Shown here piece by piece: positions 1 to 6,025 of a stretch of 7,757 nucleotides of DNA. The notes beneath the pieces are model-generated. The model was given only the letters and a program-made list of their open reading frames with translations, had not been told where the DNA came from and did no database searches. The position numbers and the translations under genes were made by a program. The stretch lies in the NCBI GenBank assembly GCA_035707825.1, contig DASSTR010000091.1, positions 1 to 7,757 of the forward strand. The letters are read 5' to 3'. This DNA is from VRUE01 sp035707825. Its GTDB lineage: Bacteria; Actinomycetota; Thermoleophilia; Solirubrobacterales; 70-9. Numbering within the stretch: the stretch's first letter is position 1; every line of letters starts with the position of its first letter.

Positions 1-615
1 GTCGTCGGCTCGCGCGCCTACTTCCTCATCCAGGAAGGCGGGGACAGCCTCAGCGACCTCTTCGGCGGCGCGGGCTTCGTCTGGTACGGAGGGCTGATCG
101 GCGGTGCACTGGGGGTCCTGCTCTGGGCCTGGTACCGCGACTTCCTCGGCCTCGGCCTACTCGATCTGGTGGCTCCGGCCCTGGCGCTGGGCTACGCGAT
201 CGGCCGCTGCGGCTGCCAGCTCTCCGGCGACGGCGACTACGGCAAGGCCTGGGACGGCCCCTGGGCGATGTCCTACCCCAACGGCACCGAGCCCACCGAG
301 CGGGCAGTGCACCCGACGCCGATCTACGAGACCCTGGCGATGGGGCTGGGCGCCTGGCTGCTCTGGCAGCTGCGCGACCGCTTCCGGCCCGGGGTGCTTT
401 TCGCGATCTACCTGATCTACGCCGGGGTGGAGCGATTCCTGGTCGAGTTCATCCGCCGCAACACCGATGTGGCGCTGGGCCTGACCCAAGCGCAGCTGGA
501 GAGCGTGGCGATGATGCTCGCCGGCTCGCTTTGGCTCTACGCTGTAAGGCGGCGTCACGGTAGTCTCACCCGCGCCGGCGTACCGCATGCCGTCGCATCG
601 CGGCCCGCGGGATAG
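1..615 (+). CDS. lgt: Prolipoprotein diacylglyceryl transferase, C-terminal part (5' end outside window)
   Basis: This integral membrane enzyme transfers diacylglycerol from phosphatidylglycerol to the lipobox cysteine of prolipoproteins, the first step of lipoprotein maturation. The reading frame is open from base 1 and ends at TAG 613-615, giving 204 visible residues; the N-terminal helices lie outside the window. Seen: a transmembrane stretch around WYGGLIGGALGVLLW, the Lgt signature region GRCGCQLSGDGDYG, the HPTPIYE block, and the C-terminal ERFLVEFIRR block that carries the essential arginine in the family. The GDGDYG form of the signature, instead of the proteobacterial GNF.N form, fits my memory of actinobacterial and related Lgt. 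The C-terminal tail after the last helix is short and basic. The gene is followed after 56 nt by the prmC-like gene on the same strand, so co-transcription is likely. Family assignment is firm. Confidence 0.95.
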   Translation, partial: VVGSRAYFLIQEGGDSLSDLFGGAGFVWYGGLIGGALGVLLWAWYRDFLGLGLLDLVAPALALGYAIGRCGCQLSGDGDYGKAWDGPWAMSYPNGTEPTERAVHPTPIYETLAMGLGAWLLWQLRDRFRPGVLFAIYLIYAGVERFLVEFIRRNTDVALGLTQAQLESVAMMLAGSLWLYAVRRRHGSLTRAGVPHAVASRPAG

Positions 616-671
616 GCCTACCGTCACACACCGTTGACCACGTAAGAAGAGATCGAGGGGACCTTTCAGCA

Positions 672-1520
672 ATGGCGGATGTAGCTGTTCCAAACGAGGG
701 CGATTTGGGTTCGACCGTCGGCGCTGCCGTCGAGGCCGCACGCGAGAAAATCGCCGCCGCCGGCTGCGAATCCCCGCGTGAGGACGCCGAGGCCCTCGTC
801 GCCGACGCACTCGGCATCGATGTCGAGCAGCTCTCCGGCAATGGCGAGGGCGAGCTGACGCCGGAGGTCGCGAGCGCGATCGAAGACCGGGTCCGCCGCC
901 GCGCCGATCACGAGCCGCTCGCCTACATCCTCGGCCGGGCGCCGTTCCGCGACATCGAGGTCGCGGTCGACCCCCGGGTCCTCTGGCCGCGCCGCGAGAC
1001 CGAGCTGCTGGTCGGGGTGGGGGTCGAACTGCCCGAGGGCGCCCGCGTCCACGAGGTCGGCACCGGTTCCGGCGCCATCGCACTCGCCCTGCTCTCGGAG
1101 CGCCCCGATCTGCGAGTCACGGCCTCAGACCTCTCTCCCGAAGCCGCGGAAGCCGCCCGCGAGAACGCCGAGCGACTCGGCATCGAGCTCGAGGTGATCG
1201 TCGACGAGGGCCTTCCCGACAAGCTCGCCGACGAGGAGATCGATCTCGTCATTGCCAACCTTCCCTACGTCACCGACTCGACGATCAACGAGCGCACGCC
1301 CGAGATTCAGCGCGAGCCGCGCATCGCCGTCACCGGCGACTGCGGCGAGGACGGCCTCGGTGTGATTCGCCGCCTGATCTCCGAGGTTAAGCCCGGCCAG
1401 CGGCTGGCGATGGAGCACGACACCCATCACGGGCCCGCGATGCGGGAAATGCTGCGCGATGCGACTACCATCCGCGACCACATGGGTGGCGAGCGGGTAA
1501 CGGTCGGCATTGCTCCTTAG
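672..1520 (+). CDS. prmC: PrmC/HemK-like release factor glutamine methyltransferase (divergent)
   Basis: The 282-residue length is normal for PrmC, a cytosolic SAM-dependent enzyme that N5-methylates the glutamine of the GGQ motif in peptide-chain release factors. Seen in order: a helical N-terminal domain with the family block EPLAYILGRAPF (residues 81-92), WPRRETE (105-111) where the family usually reads PRPETE, SAM-binding motif I EVGTGSGA (128-135), and NLPY (196-199) where PrmC usually has NPPY. The C-terminal block reads AMEHD where family members usually have an E-I-G-like segment. The start ATG 672 has a G-rich ribosome-site candidate, GAGGGG at 655-660, 11 nt upstream. The lysS-like gene follows after 29 nt. 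The fold is secure, but the substitutions leave open whether this is the housekeeping PrmC or a paralogue with another substrate, for example an RNA or a different protein glutamine. Confidence 0.8.
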   Translation: MADVAVPNEGDLGSTVGAAVEAAREKIAAAGCESPREDAEALVADALGIDVEQLSGNGEGELTPEVASAIEDRVRRRADHEPLAYILGRAPFRDIEVAVDPRVLWPRRETELLVGVGVELPEGARVHEVGTGSGAIALALLSERPDLRVTASDLSPEAAEAARENAERLGIELEVIVDEGLPDKLADEEIDLVIANLPYVTDSTINERTPEIQREPRIAVTGDCGEDGLGVIRRLISEVKPGQRLAMEHDTHHGPAMREMLRDATTIRDHMGGERVTVGIAP

Positions 1521-1549
1521 CGCCTGCCGCGGGCACAGGTTGACCTTCG

Positions 1550-3055
1550 ATGGCTGACGAGCCCCAACAGCTCGAGCCAAGCGAGGGCTCGACCGAGGCC
1601 GAGCGCCGTGCCAAGGCCGAGCGCCTGCGCGAGGCCGGCATCGACCCCTTTCCACGCTCCTTTCCCGACCGCACGCGGATCGCGGAGATCCTCTCCGCTC
1701 ACGATCCCGAGCAGCTCGGGGCGGGGGACCACGACGAGTTCACCTATCGGGTGGCCGGCCGCCTGACCGGCCAGCGCATTCACGGCAAGACGATGTTCTT
1801 CGACGTCCGCGACCTCTCCGGGTCGATCCAGGCCTACGCGCGTGAGGACGCCCTCGGCGAGGAGGCCTATGCGCGCATCGAGGAGCTCGACATCGGCGAC
1901 ATCGTCGGCGTCGAGGGCGACCTCTACGTCACCAAGCGCGGCCAGCTGGCGCTCAACGTGCGGGAGTGCGTCCTGCTCGCCAAGGCGTTCCGCGACCCGC
2001 CGGACCTCTTCCACGGCATCTCCGACGTCGAGACCCGCTACCGCCAGCGCGAACTCGACCTGATGGCTAACGAGCGCTCGCGCGAGGTCTTCCTGATGCG
2101 CTCCAAGGTGCTGGCGGCGATCCGTAACCATATGAACGAGCGCGGCTACGTGGAGTTGGAAACGCCGATCCTGCAGCGGCTCACCGGCGGCGCCGCGGCG
2201 CGTCCGTTCAAAACCCACCACCACGCCCTCGACCGCCACCTCTTCCTGCGCATCGCCACCGAGCTCTACCTGAAGCGCGCCATCGTCGGCGGCTTCGAGG
2301 ACGTCTACGAGCTGGGGCGCTTCTTCCGCAACGAGGGGATGTCACCCCAGCACAACCCCGAGTTCACGATGCTCGAGTGGTTCGTCAGCGCGGCGGACTA
2401 CAACGGCGTGATGGAGTTCGCCGAGGAGCTGGTCGCCGGCGTCGTCCGGGAGGTGCTGGGCACGACGAAGTTCGAGCGCGACGGCGAGACGATCGACTTT
2501 GCGACGCCCTGGAAGCGGCTCAGCCTGCGCGACGCGATCAGAGATGAGACCGGGGTCGACATCGTCGAGGCGAGCCGCGACGAGCTCGCCGAGCTGGCGG
2601 GGGATGACGCCAACCCCGACGACGACTGGGCCGGGCTCGTCGACACGCTGCAGGGCAAGCTCGTCGAGCCGAAGCTGGTCCAGCCGACCTTCATCGTCGA
2701 CCTGCCGCTTGCGCTCTGGCCGCTGGTCAAGCCGCGGGTTGAGACGAACGAACTGCTCGGCGAGGCCTTCGACGGGATCGTCGCCGGGATGGAGATCGTC
2801 GGCGGCGGCACCGACGTCAACGACCCGATCGAACAGCGCCGCCACTTCGTCGAACAGCGCCAGCGCCAGGAATCCGGCGCGGAGGAGAACCCGCACGAGC
2901 ACGACGACGAGTTCGTGCGAGCGCTCGAATACGGAATGCTGCCGGCGAGCGGTTGCGGCCTCGGGGTCGACCGGCTGCTGATGCTGATCAGCGGCTCGAA
3001 GAGCCTGCGCGACGTGATCCTCTTCCCGGCTATGCGCGAGGCGCCGGGCGACTGA
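1550..3055 (+). CDS. lysS: Class II lysyl-tRNA synthetase-like protein with altered lysine pocket
   Basis: At 501 residues this is full length for bacterial LysS, which charges tRNA-Lys in the cytosol. Seen: an N-terminal OB-fold anticodon-binding domain (about 65-145), the HGISDVETRYRQRELDL linker (155-171), motif 1 around 197-212, GGAAARPFKTHHHALD (213-228), motif 2 GRFFRNEG...HNPEFTMLE (256-276), and motif 3 GLGVDRLLML...SLRDVILFP (470-493). Odd: the pocket segment E-I-V-G-G-G-T-D-V-N-D (415-425) aligns with E. coli EIGNGFSELND, so N, F and E positions that contact lysine become G418, G420 and D422. The tyrosine of ELY is Phe278, and the R of the RHNPEF block is Gln267. The start ATG 1550 has no clear Shine-Dalgarno. 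The gene could be the main LysRS of a divergent lineage, or a paralogue making another aminoacyl adduct; a second lysS elsewhere in the genome would favour the latter. Confidence 0.88.
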   Translation: MADEPQQLEPSEGSTEAERRAKAERLREAGIDPFPRSFPDRTRIAEILSAHDPEQLGAGDHDEFTYRVAGRLTGQRIHGKTMFFDVRDLSGSIQAYAREDALGEEAYARIEELDIGDIVGVEGDLYVTKRGQLALNVRECVLLAKAFRDPPDLFHGISDVETRYRQRELDLMANERSREVFLMRSKVLAAIRNHMNERGYVELETPILQRLTGGAAARPFKTHHHALDRHLFLRIATELYLKRAIVGGFEDVYELGRFFRNEGMSPQHNPEFTMLEWFVSAADYNGVMEFAEELVAGVVREVLGTTKFERDGETIDFATPWKRLSLRDAIRDETGVDIVEASRDELAELAGDDANPDDDWAGLVDTLQGKLVEPKLVQPTFIVDLPLALWPLVKPRVETNELLGEAFDGIVAGMEIVGGGTDVNDPIEQRRHFVEQRQRQESGAEENPHEHDDEFVRALEYGMLPASGCGLGVDRLLMLISGSKSLRDVILFPAMREAPGD

Positions 3056-3070
3056 AGGCCGGCGGTCTTC
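3054..3070. terminator. Possible bidirectional hairpin between convergent genes
   Basis: GAAGGCC (3054-3060) can pair with GGTCTTC (3064-3070) across a GGC loop, giving 7 bp with one G-U wobble. The hairpin covers essentially the whole gap between the lysS-like stop (TGA 3053-3055) and the stop of the minus-strand membrane gene (3071-3073), so it could act in either direction. There is no clear T-run on either side and the stem is short, so a role as an intrinsic terminator is a guess. Confidence 0.3.
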
Positions 3071-3616
3071 TCAGGCCGCGGGCTTCGACTCGGCCGGGAC
3101 GTCGCCGCTGGGCCCGAAGAGTCGCATCGCCAGGCCGGTGAGCAGGTAGCCGACCGTAATCGCGAGAAGTACGAACTTGCAGGCCGCGAAGACGGTGGCG
3201 AGCACTGGAAATGCCGAGCCGGCGCCTCCCAGCGTGAGCAGCAGGCAGGTGTTCTCGAGCGCGTCGAAGCCGGCGGCGAGGGCGCCGAAGGGGACGACGA
3301 CGCGGCCGACGCTCGCCATGCGGCGCCAGGATCTCTGCCTGGCCAGGTCGCGGGTTGCCGCCAGCGCGAGGGTGAAGAAGATTCCGTAGGCGACCAGATA
3401 GGCGAAGTCGATCCAGAGGGACTGGCGGGCGGCGTCCTGGCCCTCGCTCCCCCATTCCGCAAAGATCTCGTCGGCGTGGCCCTGGCTCCCCACCAGCTCG
3501 AAGGGGACGATTCCCGGCCCGCCGGTGTCTCCCATCCGCTGCTCGGCCGGATACATCGCCGCGAGCAGCACCAAAGACGCGATCGCCGATGCGATCAGCC
3601 CCTGTTTGCGCGTCAT
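3071..3616 (-). CDS. Uncharacterised four-helix membrane protein
   Basis: This protein has 181 residues and no recognised function. Predicted membrane segments by eye lie at about 6-24, 70-88, 102-128 and 136-167. Between helices 1 and 2 is a roughly 45-residue, probably non-membrane region with FAEWGSEGQDAARQSLWIDF (52-71). A conserved-looking FDALEN motif sits at 117-122 in the third hydrophobic stretch. I have the impression of an uncharacterised bacterial membrane family sharing the W-G..GQ.. and FD..EN motifs, but cannot name it. The first hydrophobic segment could be a signal anchor. The start ATG (3614-3616, read on the minus strand) has an AGGG element about 9 nt upstream. The gene is convergent with the lysS-like gene and divergent from the small ORF at 3720. 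No catalytic motif is visible. Confidence 0.75.
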   Translation of the reverse strand: MTRKQGLIASAIASLVLLAAMYPAEQRMGDTGGPGIVPFELVGSQGHADEIFAEWGSEGQDAARQSLWIDFAYLVAYGIFFTLALAATRDLARQRSWRRMASVGRVVVPFGALAAGFDALENTCLLLTLGGAGSAFPVLATVFAACKFVLLAITVGYLLTGLAMRLFGPSGDVPAESKPAA

Positions 3617-3719
3617 GCGGACGACCCTACAGCGCCCTGGAGTCGGCTACGGGCTTCGATCCTTGGTCCGGATACACAGCTTTGCCGCATAAAAAGCCTG
3701 TGTCATGTGTTACAAGAGT

Positions 3720-3845
3720 ATGGACCGTTATCTCGTTGACGATTTCATCGAGTACGCGATGTCGAAGCGGGGCAGAGAGAACCTGTCGCTGGTGCTGCTG
3801 GCGGCCGGCTGCGTTGCGGGCATCGTCGTCATCAACCGCGTCTAG
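3720..3845 (+). CDS. Putative 41-residue single-pass membrane protein
   Basis: A short frame runs from ATG 3720 to TAG 3843-3845. The N-terminal half is charged (MDRYLVDDFIEYAMSKRGRE) and is followed by a hydrophobic stretch of about 18 residues (LSLVLLAAGCVAGIVVI) ending N-R-V, a typical tail-anchor or one-helix layout. Supporting points are the clean amphipathic/hydrophobic split, many G/C third positions inside the frame against AT-richer sequence just upstream, and a stop 8 nt before the next upstream frame. There is no good Shine-Dalgarno: AAGAG lies only 1 nt from the start. An in-frame ATG at 3705 would give 46 residues. Translation from a leaderless transcript is possible. It lies 68 nt upstream of the NYN gene and might be co-transcribed with it. 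Function is unknown, and it could be a chance ORF. Confidence 0.5.
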   Translation: MDRYLVDDFIEYAMSKRGRENLSLVLLAAGCVAGIVVINRV

Positions 3846-3913
3846 GCACAGCCTTGGCGCCGCCGGTGCTCTTCGGGCACCGCGCGAGCCTGCGCCGCCG
3901 CTATAAGGGAGGG

Positions 3914-4279
3914 GTGAGAGTCGTCGATGCGATGAACGTGGTCGGCAGCCGCCCCGACGGTTGGTGGCGCGATCGCGAAGGCGCGCTCGAGCGCCTGATC
4001 GCCGAAGTGGATCGGTGGGCGGAGGGGGCGGGCGAGAGAGTCGTGGTCGTGCTGGAGAAGCAGCCGCGCCGGCCGCTCGAGACCGAGGCGGTCGAGGTCG
4101 CCTGGGCGACCAGGCGGGGACGCAACGCGGCTGATGGGGAGATCGTTCAGCGCCTGCCCCAGTGGCTCGCCGAGGACTCAGACGTCACCGTGGTGACCTC
4201 CGACCGCGACCTCGCCGAGCGGGTCAGATCGCTGGGCGGCGCCGTCGAAGGCGCCGGCGGTTTCCTCCGCCTCATCTAG
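3914..4279 (+). CDS. YacP-like NYN domain protein (predicted RNase)
   Basis: This is a 121-residue single-domain protein of the NYN/PIN-like superfamily, metal-dependent ribonucleases often linked to RNA processing or decay. Seen: the first strand V-V-D-A-M-N (residues 3-8) followed by GSRPDGWWRD (11-20), an acidic D74 in NAADGEI, and the strand VVTSDRDL (93-100) with D97 and D99. These Asp/Asn positions are where the family's metal-binding site lies. The GTG start at 3914 gives the usual short N-terminus right before the VDAMN strand. The frame is open back to TTG 3854, adding 20 basic residues, but that extension carries no family feature. A strong purine tract (AAGGGAGGGG, 3905-3914) abuts the GTG. 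The stop TAG 4277-4279 overlaps the stop of the opposite gene. Its RNA target cannot be read from sequence. Confidence 0.82.
   Translation: MRVVDAMNVVGSRPDGWWRDREGALERLIAEVDRWAEGAGERVVVVLEKQPRRPLETEAVEVAWATRRGRNAADGEIVQRLPQWLAEDSDVTVVTSDRDLAERVRSLGGAVEGAGGFLRLI
4276..4279. other. CTAG shared as stop codon on both strands
   Basis: The palindrome CTAG holds TAG at 4277-4279 as the stop of the plus-strand NYN gene and, read on the minus strand, TAG at 4278-4276 as the stop of the HTH/HNH-repeat gene. The two genes therefore end inside each other with no intergenic DNA. Confidence 0.9.
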
Positions 4280-5127
4280 GCCCGAGCCGTTCGTGCCTCG
4301 AGCGGGCCGGGCGCGTCCAGCGGCTCGGGGAGCAGGCCGGCCCTGACGAGGACGTCGCGCCAGGCGCCGAAACGCACGCGAATCGTCATCTCGCTGGGAT
4401 AGCCGCCCTGCGACTTGCGGGCGAACTCCCGATATGCGCCGACCGTCGGAGGCCCGCCCAGCGCCTCGGCCGCCGCCCGGATCGCCGCGAAGCAGTCGTC
4501 GTCTGAGAACTTGCGACGGGATTTCGAGGACAGGGTCCCCAACGGCTTCAGCCCCGCCGCGATCAGTGCTCGCGACCACGACCCGAAGCGGGCGTTGATC
4601 GTCGATGCCGAGGGCCAGGAGCGGCCGTCGGCAATGCTGCGCCCTTCCGCGTAGCGGCGGTAGCTCGGCTCCCGCAAATCTCCCCCCACGGCGTCGGCTG
4701 CCTCTCGAAGCAGCCCGAGGATCTCCTCCGTGGGGTACTTCGGTTCAGGCGGCTTCGGTGGGCGGCGTTCCCAGGTATGCGGAAACTGCGTCTTGATGAA
4801 GGTTTTGGTGACCGTGATCGGCAGGCCGAACCTGTGCGCCACCTGCTCGACGTTGTGGGAGACGAGAAAGGCGGCCTTGATTTCCTCGCCGCAGCCCTCG
4901 ATGAGGTGCTTGGAGCGCAGGGCCCGGGTTTCGCTCGTCGATCTGATCGACAGTCCCGCGTCCCGAAAGATCTGACGTACCCGCTCACGCGTGAGGCCGA
5001 AAAGTTTGCCGACCTGTTCCAGCGTCAGCCCCGTGACGTAGACCGAGTGCATCTGACGAGTGCGCGGATCGAGCTCACCCAGTGCCAGAGCTTGATCCTG
5101 ACTGGTTTCACGCTCCTGGCTACCCAT
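4276..5127 (-). CDS. Sigma-region-4-like HTH protein with two HNH-associated repeats
   Basis: This 283-residue cytosolic protein is predicted to bind DNA. Seen in order: a sigma-70 region 4-like HTH (about 35-60) with TLEQVGKLFGLTRERVRQIF; a second possible HTH (91-115) with NVEQVAHRFGLPITVTKTF; a proline-rich linker (122-128); and two copies of the homing-endonuclease-associated HNH_repeat type. Copy 1 (131-195) has A...VGGDL...Y...PSASTINARFGSWSRAL.AAGL; copy 2 (206-266) has A...LGGPP...Y...PSEMTIRVRFGAWRDVL.RAGL. No HNH or other nuclease motif is present, and sigma region 2 is absent, so it is neither a complete homing endonuclease nor a sigma factor. A regulator or a domesticated homing-element derivative is plausible. 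The ATG at 5127 has only a distant GGGGG upstream. It lies 65 nt after the SDR gene on the same strand. Its stop overlaps the NYN stop. Confidence 0.72.
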   Translation of the reverse strand: MGSQERETSQDQALALGELDPRTRQMHSVYVTGLTLEQVGKLFGLTRERVRQIFRDAGLSIRSTSETRALRSKHLIEGCGEEIKAAFLVSHNVEQVAHRFGLPITVTKTFIKTQFPHTWERRPPKPPEPKYPTEEILGLLREAADAVGGDLREPSYRRYAEGRSIADGRSWPSASTINARFGSWSRALIAAGLKPLGTLSSKSRRKFSDDDCFAAIRAAAEALGGPPTVGAYREFARKSQGGYPSEMTIRVRFGAWRDVLVRAGLLPEPLDAPGPLEARTARA

Positions 5128-5192
5128 TGGGCTGATGCTACCCCCGCGACGTTCAGCAAGCCAGTCGCAGAGCCAATTTGCTTACCGGCCCT

Positions 5193-5945
5193 TTAGACCG
5201 AGCGCAGAAGGCCGCCGTCGATCGGGATCACCGTGCCGGTGATGTAGGCGGCGCGCTCGGAGCAGAGGAAGGCGACGAGATCGCCGTACTCGTCGGGACG
5301 CCCGAGGCGGCCGGCCGGCACTTCGCGCCTGGCGGCTTCTTCGGCGGGCTCCAGCGAGCCGGTGTTGGAGGCCAGCCGTTCGGTCGCGAAGCGGCCGGTG
5401 GCGACGGTGTTGACGGTGATCCCGTCGCCGGCCACCTCCGCGGCGAGCGTCTTGAAGAACCCGACCGCGGCCATGCGGTGGGTGTTGGAGAGGTTGAGCC
5501 CCGGGAGCGGCTCCCGGGTCGAGCTGGAGCCGACGTTGACGATCCGCCCCCAGCCGCGCTCGCGCATGCCGGGCATGACCTCCCGGGCCAGGGTCCGCGG
5601 CGCCAGGACCAGCGAGCGGTAGGCGAGCTCCCACTCCTCTCTCTCGTGATCGAGCGCGCCTCCAAACGGTGGGCCGCCGGTGTTGGTGACGAGGATGTCG
5701 ACCGGCCCGAGCTCTGCCGCCACCTCGCCGGGTAGGCCGGCCAGGGCGTCGGTGTCCGATGCATCGGCGACGAAGGGCGCTGCGCCGGGCCCGATCTCGC
5801 TCGCCGCCTCCTCGAGCCGCTCCCGAGAGCGGCTCGCGATCGCGACCCTTGCGCCCTCCCGCGCCAGCGCCGTCGCGATGCCCCGCCCGATCCCGCGACT
5901 GGCGCCCATGACCAGCGCCACCCGGCCTTGAAGTCCTAGATCCAT
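5193..5945 (-). CDS. SDR family oxidoreductase lacking the usual Tyr/Lys catalytic pair
   Basis: At 250 residues this is a classical-size short-chain dehydrogenase/reductase, cytosolic and NAD(P)-dependent by fold. Seen: the nucleotide motif MGASRGIG (13-20), the NNAG-equivalent NTGG (88-91), the catalytic-serine strand IVNVGSSS (135-142), and the C-terminal RLGRPDEYGDLVAFLCSE...ITG...DGG (213-245). Where most SDRs have Y-x-x-x-K this one reads S-N-T-H-R (153-157), so Tyr is Ser and Lys is Arg. The flanking AAVGFFKTLA aligns without gaps. I recall a subfamily annotated as FabG-like with TGGPP and LSN..R motifs, and this protein fits it. Its substrate is unknown, and FabG activity should not be assumed. 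The ATG at 5945 has AAGGGG a few nt upstream. The gene is divergent from the tRNA and first in a likely two-gene unit with the HTH protein. Confidence 0.88.
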   Translation of the reverse strand: MDLGLQGRVALVMGASRGIGRGIATALAREGARVAIASRSRERLEEAASEIGPGAAPFVADASDTDALAGLPGEVAAELGPVDILVTNTGGPPFGGALDHEREEWELAYRSLVLAPRTLAREVMPGMRERGWGRIVNVGSSSTREPLPGLNLSNTHRMAAVGFFKTLAAEVAGDGITVNTVATGRFATERLASNTGSLEPAEEAARREVPAGRLGRPDEYGDLVAFLCSERAAYITGTVIPIDGGLLRSV

Positions 5946-6025
5946 AGCCCCTTCAGATCACTCGCCCAATAGCCCCGTGCCATCAGCCCGACCCTAGCTG
6001 CCGCTCGCTAGAGTTGCGCAGACTA

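Noticed and set aside
634..662. Promoter upstream of prmC from a TTGACC hexamer
   Set aside because: No acceptable -10 hexamer lies 16-19 nt downstream, and tight spacing suggests read-through from lgt.
157..1083. 308-residue open frame on the minus strand across lgt and prmC
   Set aside because: Composition is extremely Arg/Pro/Ala-rich, and it runs antisense to two genes with clear family motifs. It is a typical high-GC shadow frame.
2398..3462. 354-residue open frame on the minus strand across lysS and the membrane gene
   Set aside because: Ser/Pro/Arg-rich low-complexity composition without motifs. The plus-strand LysRS motifs and the other-frame membrane protein explain the DNA.
5178..5735. 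185-residue plus-strand frame opposite the SDR gene
   Set aside because: Antisense to a well-supported SDR, and Gly/Asp/Arg-rich with no recognisable domain.
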